DNA of 64,000 nt from Pelobates cultripes (GCA_933207985.1 OW240915.1:116063298-116127297); one strand, 5' to 3'. Positions 35,071 to 46,079 are shown, counted from the first letter of the stretch. Numbers and translations are program-made. Notes: generated by a model not told the origin, from the sequence alone.

Positions 35071-35445
35071 ATGGGATAAGTCTTCACATCAGTGAAAATC
35101 AGTGTTCACTTATCCTACAGTCCACTCAGATCAATGTGTCTAGTCAATCTCTGAATTGACTATTGATTTACTCAATATACGTTTTATACTTGCTCAGCTC
35201 AATGTAATCCTCTTTATGTATATATTTTGCATCATATATTATGATGCAATTTGTATTTTTATCTGCACAGAACAGAACACATTGTACATTAATGGCTAAT
35301 ACCTCCTCAGAGAAGGGAATAATGGGATTCAGTCTCTATAACTGCACAGAGTCATATAAACTGTTAGAACTTGTCACCCAACTACAGGGAGTTGTGTAAG
35401 ATTTGTTTTTTGCCTTTTAAACTAATATCTACATATATATACATA
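35071..35445. other. AT-rich spacer
   Basis: No feature recognised. Confidence 0.5.
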
Positions 35446-35778
35446 CACTGATCAACCACAACATTAAAACCATTAAAACCATAGACAGGTAAATAACATT
35501 ACCGATTATATCATTACAACGGCATCTGTCAAAGAGTGGGGTATATTAAGCAGCAAGTGAACAGTTAGTTCTGAATTTCATGTGTTGGAAGCAGGATAAA
35601 TGGGCAAGCGAAAATGATCTGAGTGACTTTACCATAAACAACCGTCTCAGAGCACCTCCAAAATGGCAAACCTTGTGAGGTGTTCCCAATATGAAGTGTT
35701 TAGTAACTACAGAAAGTGGTTCAAAGAAACACAACTGGTAAACTGCCATCAGGGTCACGGGCACCCAAGGCCCATTGA
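35446..35778 (+). mobile_element. Truncated TA transposon, same family as 30438-31346
   Basis: Begins after TA with cactgatcaaccacaacatt, matching the terminus of the copy at 30438 in the opposite orientation. A decayed transposase start follows (atgtgttggaagcaggataa near 35579; frame pieces MCWKQDKWASENDLSDF and MANLVRCSQYEVFSNYRKW). It breaks off at 35778, where the Gypsy LTR begins, so the Gypsy element inserted into it. Confidence 0.7.
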
Positions 35779-36417
35779 TGTCAGGGAACCGCGGGCGGCA
35801 AGGAGGGGAGGCTGCACGTCACTTGCAGCACTCACCCTCAGTCCATCGCCGCCCGCGGTCTCCTCTCTGCTTACCTGTCGGCGAGCGGCGTCTCCTCTGT
35901 GCCGCTCGCCGCCAGCGTCCTCCACGCCCCCCAGCGGCAGCATGTATAACGCTGCACGCTGGGAGGTCCAGGAGTTAAGTAAACGCCGGGGTCACGTGAG
36001 TGACCCGGCGTTAAAGAAACAGTACCACAATCACAGTGGGGGGTATAGATATCCCCCACGTGTGATTGTTAATTCTGATTGGAAGTTATCCAATCAGAAT
36101 TAAACCTAGGGTATTTATACTTACCTTTCCTGTCCCTCAGTGCCCTGTTGTGGTCTTGTGATACCTGTAGCGTAGTGTTCTCGTCTTGCTCTCTGGTTAC
36201 TGATTATTTGGCTCGTTATTCCGATTATCCTGTCTTCTCCACTCCTTTGACCTCGGCTTGTTTCTCGTTCTCCCGTTTTCTGGCTCCCTTTACCTGGCTT
36301 GTCTCCTGACTATTCTTAGCGTGCTTAGCCCGGCCACTCTAAGGTCCGGTACGGCACCTTTTCTGTGTGTGTGTGTGTGTGTGTGTGTCAGCGTGTTAGG
36401 TTCCCCGAATCGTGACA
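35779..36417 (+). repeat. 5' LTR of Ty3/Gypsy element 1
   Basis: Begins tgtcagggaaccgcgg and ends gaatcgtgaca (TGTCA/TGACA ends), 639 bp. TATA-like gggtatttatac near 36108. A (TG)n run at 36364-36388 is followed by the LTR end. The matching 3' LTR is not visible, because the element runs into the assembly gap. The 5' boundary is placed by the break in the underlying transposon. Confidence 0.75.
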
Positions 36418-36433
36418 TTACAACAGGTCCACC

Positions 36434-37357
36434 ATGGAACCTGCTGACATTCCACAGCTGTTAGTTAATCAGGAGGCTAGAATGGACGGTTTAGACCACC
36501 GTATGGATCAGTTTGCCCAGGCTTTACAAACCATACTGGCTCGTACTGCCCACTTGCAACCTGCCGTCCAAGAAGCTGTTGCTGCTGTGCCAGAACCCAT
36601 TCCTGATCCAGTACCCACTCCTGCTCACGTGGTTCACATGACGCCACCTCAGCGCTATAGCGGTGATCCAGCATTGTGCCGTGGTTTCCTCAACCAAATT
36701 GATATTCATTTGGTGATGAATCCTCGTTCCTACCCCACTGACAGAACCAAAATTGCTTTTTTGATTAACCATTTGTCCGGGAAAGCTCTAGCATGGGCTA
36801 ATCCCATGTGGGAGAATACGTCCCCAATGTCCTTTTCAGACTTCTTAACAGCTTTTAAACGTACGTTTGACCAACCCGGCCGGGTTGCTTCTGCTGGCAA
36901 AGCTCTGCTTAGGGATCGACAGGGTATTAGCTCAGTAGCAGAATATACCATTGAATTCTGTACTTTGGCAGCTGAAGTGGTCTGGAATAACGACGCTCTC
37001 GTAACAGCTTTTCAGGAGGGTTTGGCTGCTTACATATTAGATGAGATAGCATCCAGGGAAATGCCTGTTCTTCTGGATGATCTAATAGATTATGTCATTC
37101 TAATTGACAACCGTATCAGAGAGAGGCGTAGTCAAAGGAGGATGAATACACAGGGGTTACCTGCTTTACCCAGTACTGCATTGCTAGCATTACCTCCCCC
37201 TAATCAACCACCTCCCGAACCCATGCAATTAAGTGCTGTAGGCTTATCTGAAGCTGAAAGAACGTACCGCAGAAAGGAGGGTTTGTGCCTTTATTGTGGT
37301 AAGAGGGGGCATCTCCGAAGAAACTGTCCTAGTTTGCAGGGAAACTCCAGCACCTAA
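36434..37357 (+). CDS. gag: Gypsy element 1 gag polyprotein
   Basis: A 307-residue ORF whose ATG lies 17 bp after the LTR (ccaccatgg context). N-terminal residues form a likely coiled region (DGLDHRMDQFAQAL). Residues about 75-230 match the retrotransposon gag capsid fold, with YSGDPALCRGFLNQ and WANPMWENTSPMSFSDF. A single CCHC zinc knuckle, CLYCGKRGHLRRNCP, is near residues 285-300. It would form the cytoplasmic particle that packages element RNA. The gag layout resembles vertebrate Sushi-like Gypsy elements, the lineage that gave rise to domesticated RTL/PEG10 genes. It is intact. pol follows in another frame, 30 bp after the gag stop. Confidence 0.92.
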   Translation: MEPADIPQLLVNQEARMDGLDHRMDQFAQALQTILARTAHLQPAVQEAVAAVPEPIPDPVPTPAHVVHMTPPQRYSGDPALCRGFLNQIDIHLVMNPRSYPTDRTKIAFLINHLSGKALAWANPMWENTSPMSFSDFLTAFKRTFDQPGRVASAGKALLRDRQGISSVAEYTIEFCTLAAEVVWNNDALVTAFQEGLAAYILDEIASREMPVLLDDLIDYVILIDNRIRERRSQRRMNTQGLPALPSTALLALPPPNQPPPEPMQLSAVGLSEAERTYRRKEGLCLYCGKRGHLRRNCPSLQGNSST

Positions 37358-37386
37358 GGCCTAGAGAGGGGTCGGCCTCGGGTGTT

Positions 37387-39668
37387 ATGGTTTTTTCCCC
37401 TCATATGTCCATCTCTAGACCATTTATAACGGTTCCTCTTTTGGTCAATAAAACCACAATAACAACTAAAGCCTTGATCGATCCAGGTGCTGCAGACAGT
37501 TTTATGGATGAGAATTTTGCTAAAACCGCAGCCATGAATCTGATCCAAAAGGCCACACCCTTGGCCATTGAGGCCATAGATGGTAGACCACTTGATAAAC
37601 CTCTGGTGACCCATGAAACCCAAGAAATGGTTATGGTCGTGGGTGCCTTACACAAAGAAAGGATAGCCTTCCAAATAATTGACTCCCCTACATCTTCCAT
37701 CATTCTGGGTTTTCCCTGGTTAGTGAAGCATAACCCAGTACTCGATTGGGATTCTCTAGATATACTATCCTGGGGGGTATCTTGTCAACAGGATTGTATG
37801 GCCCGTTTACATCCCGTTTGTTTAATTAATGTGCCTACAGCTAAACCACTTTCTGTTTCTGTCCCTCCTGTGTATGCAGACCTCGCATTGGTCTTTGAAA
37901 AGAGGGAAGCTGATAAACTACCCCCACACCGGGATTATGATTGTGCCATAAATTTGTGACCTGGAACGATGCCTCTTAGGGGTAAGGTCTACCCACTTTC
38001 TGAGAAAGAAAACCAGGTCATGGAGGAGTACATACAGGAATCCTTACGTAAAGGTTTTATCAGAAGGTCCTCCTCTCCTGCTGGTGCAGGTTTCTTTTTT
38101 GTTGCCAAGAAGGAGGGCGATTTGAGACCATGTATAGATTATAGGGGTCTGAATAATATAACAATTAAAAATGCTTATCCTATCCCTCTCATTACTGAGT
38201 TGTTTGACCGTGTTAAAGGTTCTAGATATTTTACTAAACTAGACCTCAGGGGGGCTTACAACTTGGTTCGGATAAAAGAAAATGATGAATGGAAGACAGC
38301 GTTCAATACACGCAGTGGGCATTACGAGTATCTAGTCATGCCTTTTGGACTGTGTAATGCTCCTGCTGTCTTTCAGGACTTCATAAATGATGTCCTTAGA
38401 GATCTACTGCATGTCTGTGCTGTGGTTTATCTCGATGATATACTCATATTCTCTCCTGATTTGGAGTCACATCATAACCATGTGAGGAAGGTACTTAAGA
38501 GATTGCTACAGAACGGTCTTTATTGTAAATTGGAGAAATGTTTATTTGACCAGAAATCAGTACAATTCCTAGGGTATGTCATTTCTGAACAGGGGTTTAG
38601 TATGGATCCTTCTAAATTAGAAGCCATATTGTCTTGGCCTCTTCCTCAAGGTCTTAAGGCAATACAGCGATTTATAGGCTTTGCCAATTATTATCGCAGG
38701 TTTATTAAAAACTTTTCATCGGTCATTTCTCCTATCACGAAACTAACTAAAAAGGGTTTGCACCCCAGGGTTTGGACTCCTGAAGCCGTCAAGGCCTTCT
38801 AAACCCTCAAAAAGGCATTTGCCACTGCTCCTGTGCTACACCATCCTAATCCTTCCCTTCCCTTTGTAATGGAAGTAGACGCTTCAGAATCAGGTATAGG
38901 AGCTGTATTATCACAAAGATTATCCTATAACGAACCCCTCCATCCCTGTTGTTACTTTTCTAGGAAACTGTCTGATGCGGAAAAGAATTACGACATTGGG
39001 AATAGGGAACTATTAGCTATTGTGATGGCATTTAAAGAGTGGAGATACTTATTAGAGGGAGCTAGACACAAAATCCTGGTTATAACTGATCATAAGAATC
39101 TCTCCTATATAGCTGATGCTAAAAGGTTATCCTCTCGTCAAGCCAGATGGTCCTTATTTCTTTCACGTTTTCAGTTCATTATCACATATAGGCCTGGGTA
39201 CCGTAATGTCAAGGCTGATGCTATCTCCCGACAATACGAACCATTGGAGTCTATCGCCCCCACTCCTGAACCCATTGTACCCACGTCTAAGATAATAGCT
39301 GCAACCCGTTTAGTTATTTCATCTCTTTTCCTTGATGTTATCAAGGCATACCAAACCCAAGCACCCTCTGAGACACCTGTTGGTAGATTATACGTGAAAG
39401 AGAAAGATAGAAAGAAACTGTTAGCTTTATTTCACACCGCCAAAACGGCTGGCCACCCAGGGGTTACCAAAACATACAAGGGTCTCCTTCAACAGTTTTG
39501 GTGGCCTTCACTTAAGCAAGACATGGTGGATTATGTGCAGGCTTGTCGTGTTTGTGCACAGTGTAAGTCCCCTAATGTCAAACCCCCGGGACTCCTAATG
39601 CCTTTATCCGTACCCAAGAAACCATGGACCCACTTATCCATGGACTTTATTGTGGATCTTCCTTCATC
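37387..39668 (+). pseudogene. pol: Gypsy element 1 pol (protease-RT-RNase H-integrase), interrupted
   Basis: One reading frame, broken by TGA at 37957-37959 and TAA at 38800-38802 and cut by the gap at 39669. The protease is at 37450-37680 with IDPGAADSF at the catalytic Asp, where families usually have D-S/T-G. RT at 37969-38790 has [34 protein letters not shown] and catalytic YLDDILIF. RNase H at about 38860-39130 has VDASESGIGAVLSQ, NRELLAIVMAF and TDHKNLSYI. The integrase zinc-binding HHCC domain is near 39430-39570 (HTAKTAGHPG, CRVCAQCK). The integrase core is mostly hidden in the gap. Everything else is conserved, so the copy is recently dead. Coordinates include the two stops. Confidence 0.9.
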
Positions 39669-39768
39669 NNNNNNNNNNNNNNNNNNNNNNNNNNNNNNNN
39701 NNNNNNNNNNNNNNNNNNNNNNNNNNNNNNNNNNNNNNNNNNNNNNNNNNNNNNNNNNNNNNNNNNNN
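39669..39768. other. Assembly gap (100 N)
   Basis: Exactly 100 unknown bases, a conventional gap of unspecified length. Left of it is Gypsy pol, right of it the 5' region of a different element. The Gypsy integrase end, its 3' LTR and the A1 repeat of the Ngaro-like element are presumably missing here. Confidence 0.98.
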
Positions 39769-40407
39769 CGTGCCCCTAACAAACCTTCTCCCTATACTAT
39801 TCATACGACATCACGATACGTATAAACACATCAACATCTGTCTTAAACCCCCAGGATTCTTCCTCAAAGACAACATTTAAGTCAAGACTCTCTATACTTA
39901 CCAGGAGGCTCCACACACCATTCCAGTCCTCTAACTTTACCCTTTAGCATACTATCGAACTGGCTATACGGCACAGGCTAATGCCTTAGCCCACCCTATC
40001 AGGAAATCTGATCCCGCGAGGCCTACCACCCCCACCCCACCTCAACACGGAGGTACGGCCCCACGCCCAAATCATAGTTATAAGCCTCGCATGCCTTACT
40101 ACAGGGCTCTAGTTAGGGCCTCACCTGTCACGGCCACACGTTTTGATTTCTCTTATCGTCACCGAGAGGCCAACATCCCGCCACCACGTCTGTGGCACCT
40201 ACGTCATAAGCCAAATCATAGGTAGAGCCTCTCATCGCCACTTGGCATTAGCAGGGCCTCACCTATCCAGTCATTCAATAGTTAAGTTTTTCGCCTCGGC
40301 ATCTAGCATTAAAGTCCAGTTCTTCAAGACACACCACTCCCCATACCCCCCCCTTCTTACCTCACTCCCCTTCTAATATATCTTTCACATAATCATTCCT
40401 TTTTAGA

Positions 40408-41628
40408 ATGTCCCAAGAACCAATTCCAACCGAAGAACTGACAGAAGAAGCACCATTCACGCCAATCAGACCCGTGTCTCCAGGCGAATCACTCACTCTT
40501 TCAACCCCCACGTCCTTGAGAGCATGGACTATTCCCAAAATCACAGCCGAGCTTAGGCTCAGGGGAATCCCCTTTCCGGCCACAGCTAGAAAGGCAGAAC
40601 TTTACAGGCTGCTTACCCACCAAGTCCCCGAGCCTCGGCCGGGAACTAGCTCTCAAGGACAACCACCAAGTAACAGCACAGCCACCCAGGATACCCTGGC
40701 AGATATCTTGGCCAATCTACAGGCCCTCAATAGCAGGCTGTCTAAGGTGGAGAGCGCCATCTCCTCCTCAGGTACTAACACCGTAGTCCCAGTCTCTACC
40801 ACGGCTGTACCTGCCATACCTTCATGTCCCTCTATACTCCCCCCTCCAGCACCTGGCACAGCCATCACACCTTTCGAGTCACCAGCACACTCCGTCCCAG
40901 ATTCTATCAGGAAAGCTATCCTTGACGGGAAGGATGTGTGTCTGGTGTCTTTACTCATAGCCTCTCAGGATGTACTCGAGAACAAGGCATACAATTATGG
41001 TGACATCTCTGTTGTGCTTAAAACGAGGGATCCCAGGCTTAATAAAAAATTGTCTATCCCACAGTTTGTGATAGCTTTCGGGATATACCGAGACGTCATT
41101 TGCACGGTGTATCCCCATAGGAGAGAAGAGCTAGATCTCTATCTCCACAAGGTAGTGGATCTAGGCATCAAGTACGGGGGCTCTTCCTTCTATGACTACC
41201 ACAAGTCAGTCTCAGCGAAGGCGGCGACCCATCTCAAGCAGTTCAACATTAGAATGAACTGGGGTCAGATGGACACTGAACTTTTCTGTCGCCACTTCGC
41301 CGGACTCAGGCCCCCGGCTTGTGCCATCTGTAATTCCACATCCCACATGGCGGACTTATGTCCCGTCGAACCAGATCCCACCACCTCCACTCTCACCCCT
41401 CACCCCACGTTCACACCTCACTCCTCTTTCACCCCTCACAAGCCAGCGGGTGGTCTCCGGGATAAGCTGGGTAGGCCCATCTCCTTTTTAGGTAAAGCAC
41501 AGGTGTGCAATAATTTCAACGCAGGCTCCTGCAGTTTCAGCGCCTGTAGACTATTGCACATCTGCTCCATATGTTTCAGGGCACATACCAAGACCATGTG
41601 TCCAGCCAGGTTGTCACCAAACAAATGA
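40408..41628 (+). CDS. gag: Ngaro-like gag protein
   Basis: An intact 406-residue ORF. Residues 45-75 (RAWTIPKITAELRLRGIPFP followed by ATARKAELYRLL) look like a SAP-type helix-loop-helix. Residues about 85-200 are Ser/Pro/Thr-rich. Residues 170-320 contain a conserved globular part (RKAILDGKDVCLVSLLIAS, FVIAFGIYRDVIC). The C-terminus has Cys/His clusters: CAICNSTSHMADLC at about 310-324, then CNNFNAGSCSFSACRLLHIC near 370-390, probably zinc-binding for nucleic acid. It is presumed to be the structural protein of the element. The DIRS/Ngaro gag assignment rests on position and the C-terminal Cys/His pattern. Confidence 0.8.
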   Translation: MSQEPIPTEELTEEAPFTPIRPVSPGESLTLSTPTSLRAWTIPKITAELRLRGIPFPATARKAELYRLLTHQVPEPRPGTSSQGQPPSNSTATQDTLADILANLQALNSRLSKVESAISSSGTNTVVPVSTTAVPAIPSCPSILPPPAPGTAITPFESPAHSVPDSIRKAILDGKDVCLVSLLIASQDVLENKAYNYGDISVVLKTRDPRLNKKLSIPQFVIAFGIYRDVICTVYPHRREELDLYLHKVVDLGIKYGGSSFYDYHKSVSAKAATHLKQFNIRMNWGQMDTELFCRHFAGLRPPACAICNSTSHMADLCPVEPDPTTSTLTPHPTFTPHSSFTPHKPAGGLRDKLGRPISFLGKAQVCNNFNAGSCSFSACRLLHICSICFRAHTKTMCPARLSPNK

Positions 41629-41691
41629 CTAACCGACATAAATATCGACAACCTGGTTTTTTATCTAAGGTGTCACCCCAGCAGGCACTTA

Positions 41692-43212
41692 GTGGATTTT
41701 CTCACCACAGGTTTTTCACAAGGGTTTCACACAGGCATAATAGCCATTCCCCCAGGTACACTAGAATGTCCTAATCTCCAGTCTGCACGTTTAGACCCAG
41801 TCGCTGTAGACACTCTCATTTCCGCAGAAACCACAAACGGTTTCATGATCGGTCCTTTCACCTCTTCACCGTTTTCCTCCTGGCGCACTAACCCTATTGG
41901 TATTGCTATTCACAAATATTCTAATAAAAAACGTCTCATTATCGATTTATCGGCACCGCACTCCTCTTTTGTTCCAAGCATAAACGCACTCATTCCAGCA
42001 GACGAATTCTCTCTGCAGTACGTCACCATCGACGACGCTATACAGTCTATCATGACATCTGGTAATCGACCCTGGCTCAGCAAAACAGACATCACTAACG
42101 CCTTTAAATTACTGCCCATACACCCCTCACTCTGGCACTTACACGGTGTTAAATGGCGAGGGTATTATTACTTCTCAACACGACTCACTTTTGGTTCCCG
42201 AAGCAGCCCCAAACTTTTCGACATTTTCGCTGAGTCACTATGCTGGCTGCTTCTGAATGTCATCAGGTGTCACTCCGTTATTCACTATCTAGATGACTTT
42301 CTACTGATAGAGCCAGGGTCATCAACACCCACAGCAATCAATAGTACTACCGCACTTTTTTCCACACTTGGAGTCCCTTTGTCCCCAGCCAAAACTATAG
42401 GACCCACTACAAAGTTGACCTTTAGGCATAGAGCTCGATTCTGTCAAACTCAGAGCTAGCCTTCCACACGACAAACTTTCACGATTGAGAGGGGAGATAG
42501 ACACGTTCCTGCGGAATGACGTTTGCACCAGGAGAGAACTTCAGTCCCTTCTTGGATCTCTGAACTTCGCCATGCGCATCATTCCGCAGGGAAGGTCTTT
42601 TATTTCCAGACTTCTTTGCCTGCTCCATGGAGTCCCGGACTCCGGCACAGTTTCTTTGGACCCCCACGCCAAGGCTGACTTAGCTATGTGGGGGAAGTTT
42701 TTGAAAGACTGGAATGGTATCTCCATGTTTATCCCCCTCTCTCCACCTCTTCACCCATCATCCACACAGACGCAGCAGCCAACACCGGTTTCGCAGCCAT
42801 TTTCGGGAACCACTGGTTTAGGGGCCACTGGCCCACTGAGACGGATGCCTTGCCAGGATTCAGGGAAACCTCAACCCTATTTGAAATTTACCCCATTGTG
42901 GCGGCCGCACACACCTGGGGTCATCTCTGGTCCGGCAAGGCAGTAAAATGCTACTCAGATAACTCGGCAGCTTGCGATATTATTAACAAAGGGCGCTCAT
43001 CATCCCTAACCATCATGCGGCTGATTCGCAAGTTGACCTGGCTGGCAGCATCCAATCAGTTTCACTTAGTATGTTCTCACATCCCGGGTATTCACAACAC
43101 CGCCGCTGACGCTCTTTCTCGTTCTCGATTCCAGGCATTTTCTCAGGCACTCCCAGCAGCTCACCATCAGCCATCCAGGACACCACGGTTTCACGAACTA
43201 ATATTGGATTAA
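41692..43212 (+). pseudogene. Ngaro-like reverse transcriptase-RNase H, frame-shifted
   Basis: RT begins about 41692. Motifs: NGFMIGPFTSSPF, KRLIIDLSAPH, LSKTDITNAFKLLPIHP, FGSRSSPKLFDIFAESL and catalytic YLDDFLLIEP near 42290. At about 42422 the frame changes; the alternative frame (LGIELDSVKL, then RRELQSLLGSLNFAMRIIPQ) carries the connection domain. Around 42740 it returns to the first frame for RNase H: IIHTDAAANTGFAAIFG, FEIYPIVAAAHTW, CYSDNSAACDIINKG and HIPGIHNTAADALSR, with the expected acidic residues. It copies element RNA to DNA. The two frame changes probably inactivate this copy unless they are sequencing errors. Confidence 0.88.
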
Positions 43213-43220
43213 GCACACTC

Positions 43221-44156
43221 TTGCTTCACGCTAGATCACTCACTCACCAAGCATTATCACCCAACACTGCTATCACTTACAATAGGGCACTTAACATATT
43301 TAATAAATTCACTGCAGAATTCGGGCTACAAGGTGACTTTTCTATCCAAACCATGGTGTCTTTTGCCTCTTTCTGCCACCTACACCTTAATCTGTCACAC
43401 AACACCATTAAACTTTACCTCACCGGGGTTCAGCACCACAGCCTCACCAATTTTCCTAACAGCACCCCCTTTTTGTCTTCATACCCCATAAAAAAGGTCT
43501 TGAAAGGTATATCTAAGGTTTCACCACCACTCGCAAGCACTAGATTACCCATAGACGGGCCTATCTTCAGGTCTCTTAGCAATCTCCTTGACACAGCCCC
43601 ATTTGATAGCTACACCAATACGGTGATAAAATCTGCCATATATCTCGCTTTCTACGGTTTTCTCAGACCTAGAGAGTTCACAGTGATTTGTCAAGGAGAT
43701 ATCGCACTATGCCTTAAAACTTCACACCTCACCAAGGTAGAGGATCACTACCTCCTCTCTATCCCTACCACTAAAACCAACCGGTCAATACATCCTACTA
43801 TAATTCCTCTCTTCCCTACTGATAATGCCTGGTGTCCGGTGAAAGTTCTCGACCAACTACGGTCAACTCTTCACACTCACCTGCCAGACTCTCCGCTTTT
43901 AACATTACAAGGGCACCCGCTTACCACGGCAAAATTGATGTCTCATGTCAGAACTCTGTTATCTAAGCTCGGACACAACCCGGCTGCATTCTCCGGGCAC
44001 TCCTTCCGCATAGGAGCCGCCTCAGCAGCCTCAAGCACAAACGCACCGGTCCACATCATCAAAAGGCTCGGGCGATGGAAATCCTCCATATATAACGCAT
44101 ATATTCCGCAACCAGAAAAAGAGCTTCGCCAAGCTTTCAGAAACTTGGTCTTGTAA
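43221..44156 (+). CDS. Tyrosine recombinase of the Ngaro-like element
   Basis: An intact 311-residue ORF. The N-terminal SAM-like core-binding part spans about 10-105 (LSPNTAITYNRALNIFNKF, LSHNTIKLYLTGVQHH). The catalytic domain starts about residue 120. An Arg sits in FYGFLRPREFTV near 152. The distal catalytic set is GHSFRIGAASAA near 257 (His-x-x-Arg) and GRWKSSIYNAYI near 283 (Trp and the nucleophile Tyr). Such enzymes integrate circular DNA intermediates, replacing the DDE integrase of LTR elements, so no target duplication is expected. The ORF ends 40 bp before the B1 repeat, with a poly(A)-type aataaa at about 44162. Confidence 0.92.
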   Translation: MLHARSLTHQALSPNTAITYNRALNIFNKFTAEFGLQGDFSIQTMVSFASFCHLHLNLSHNTIKLYLTGVQHHSLTNFPNSTPFLSSYPIKKVLKGISKVSPPLASTRLPIDGPIFRSLSNLLDTAPFDSYTNTVIKSAIYLAFYGFLRPREFTVICQGDIALCLKTSHLTKVEDHYLLSIPTTKTNRSIHPTIIPLFPTDNAWCPVKVLDQLRSTLHTHLPDSPLLTLQGHPLTTAKLMSHVRTLLSKLGHNPAAFSGHSFRIGAASAASSTNAPVHIIKRLGRWKSSIYNAYIPQPEKELRQAFRNLVL

Positions 44157-44195
44157 AATGCAATAAAGTGTGTATTTTCTCGAATTTATCTTTTT

Positions 44196-44535
44196 GCCCT
44201 CTTTTATTTACAGGCCCACTCGTACGTTGGTTTCGGCACACCACAACCAACTTTGCTCACAGTTACTATCCATCACGTATTTAAATTCCGAGCACAACTA
44301 GAAAGGCCATTAGGCCTGAATTTGTGGGAGGAGTAAGTCCCCTACTTAAGCTCCCAGCCCCTACTCACCGCTGCCGCTCAGCTGATTGTCCCCACCCACC
44401 TACACCCTGTTTTTACTACATTATCCTTGGTGGGCCCTCTTTTATTTACAGGCCCACTCGTACGTTGGTTTCGGCACACCACAACCAACTTTGCTCACAG
44501 TTACTATCCATCACGTATTTAAATTCCGAGCACAA
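44196..44535 (+). repeat. Split direct repeats B1-A2-B2
   Basis: The 102-bp block starting gccctcttttatttacaggc occurs at 44196-44297 and, without mismatch, at 44434-44535. The 136 bp between (A2) should match the missing 5' A1 terminus. Identity of the two blocks implies a recent insertion. Confidence 0.9.
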
Positions 44536-44561
44536 ATATATATATATATATATATATATAT
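44536..44561. repeat. (AT)n microsatellite
   Basis: Short AT run exactly at the junction between the Ngaro B2 repeat and the next element. Confidence 0.9.
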
Positions 44562-44764
44562 TTCCTGACCATTATTCATGGCAGCATTTACTCATGGGTT
44601 AGCTCCTCCCCTTACAGCAGAAAGGACAGGAAACAGAACTCTGAAACTGGTATAAATAGATCCTCCCCCTTCCCATCAGGCAGTCTTTTTTTCCTGTCCT
44701 TCACAGCAGTTTGGAAGGAGTCTGCTTAAGCAGGCCTAGATTTTTTATTTTATGCTCACCAGGC

Positions 44765-45320
44765 AATATTTTTTAGGCCGTGCCAGGGTTCAGCCTCTAA
44801 GCCCTGAAGACCCAGCAAAAACGCACTAGATTAAGTGGCTGGCCTGGGTACCCCCTTTAGTGACCGGGAGTCGGACCCAAACTCTCCCATGAAAGGGATG
44901 AAAATGGTCCACTGCATGCCAGGGTTCAGCCTCTTATCCCTGAAGACCCAGCAACAGGCCAGCTTGGGTACCCCCTCAGGGGATGTATGTGATATAATGC
45001 CTACATGAAGCCAGGCCAGGGTTCAGCCTCTTATCCCTGAAGACCCAGCAAACAGCATATCGGTAAGAGTCGTCAGCCTGGGTTCCTACTTCAGCAACCA
45101 GGGGTCTGTCCTATCTCTCTCGGAAGTGATGACAGCGGTTCACTGCATACATGAGGCCCAGTTGAGTCTAAGCCCTTATCCCTGAAGACCCAGCATACAG
45201 CACATGTGTAAGAGTTGCCAGCCTGGGTACCTCCTTCAGCAATCAGGAGTCTAACCTATCTCTCTTCCTGAGGGGATGACAGCGGTACATTGCATACATG
45301 AGGCCCAACAGAGTTGTGAC
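44765..45320. repeat. Tandem repeat, ~110-130 bp unit
   Basis: About five diverged units, each containing gccagggttcagcctcttat, ccctgaagacccagca and gcctgggtaccccc. Confidence 0.85.
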
Positions 45321-46079
45321 TACCGGGGTATACCTATTCTATGTATTCCACCTTGCATGGTGATGATGATGGCATATGGGGTACAGATGGAAGCCTATAG
45401 TTTATACAGTTTAGGCTGTCAGTTGTTCAAATCCCCATTTTGCCGCTGAAACACAGGCCTGCAACGGTTCAGGTAAGTGCATTAGTAATTTAGATTAAAA
45501 CTAGTATAGGCACCTGGGTTTCTGTTCTTTCAGTCCCTCCCAGCTGCTTACATTAGGCTTCCTTCTAAAAATAGGTCACATTTAGGAGATTTGTGTGGTG
45601 AGCATTTAGGTAAGTTTATAAGGATGTTTGGTGCAAAAGAGTGCTAATACTACAAGTATGCATTGGGCATAGTAGTGCTGATAATGCAAAAAGAGTGCTG
45701 ATAATGCAAGGAGGCATTGTGCAAAGGAGTGCTGATAATGCAATGAGACACTATGAAAAAGAGTGCTAATAATGGATATCCTGGCTATATAAAGTCTGCT
45801 GGAATTCCACAGCCCGAAGACAGAGAAATATCCAAGGTAAGAACCTTCTTGGGTGTCTGATTAAGGTACACACATGTATATGACAGGTTTTAAAAACCTA
45901 AAGTCCACACACACACTTGTTTCTATCAAGGTATGTGGCATTGATTGCTGTTATCTGTGCATTATCACAAATAAGCAGGCTTTGCAGTCAGTGGAGAAAT
46001 ATACTGCACAGGAGACCACTGGGCCTCAGTATCTGTACATGATTTGGTGGTGATACAGCATTGGTATGTTTCCACTATA

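Larger units (their letters stand above)
39769..44535 (+). mobile_element. Ngaro-like tyrosine-recombinase retrotransposon
   Basis: Order gag, RT, RNase H, tyrosine recombinase, then split direct repeats at the 3' end: B1 (44196-44297), A2 (44298-44433) and B2 (44434-44535), with B1 and B2 identical over 102 bp. That gene order and the A-B repeat arrangement fit Ngaro elements of the DIRS order. There is no integrase or aspartic protease. The 5' A1 repeat is not seen and is probably in the gap. 39769-40407 is a non-coding leader. The copy is nearly intact, with two frame changes in the RT-RNase H region. Confidence 0.85.

Noticed and set aside
36079..36464. Short ORFs in the Gypsy LTR
   Set aside because: Within the LTR, overlapping the promoter and TG run; no similarity to known proteins and the gag start lies downstream.
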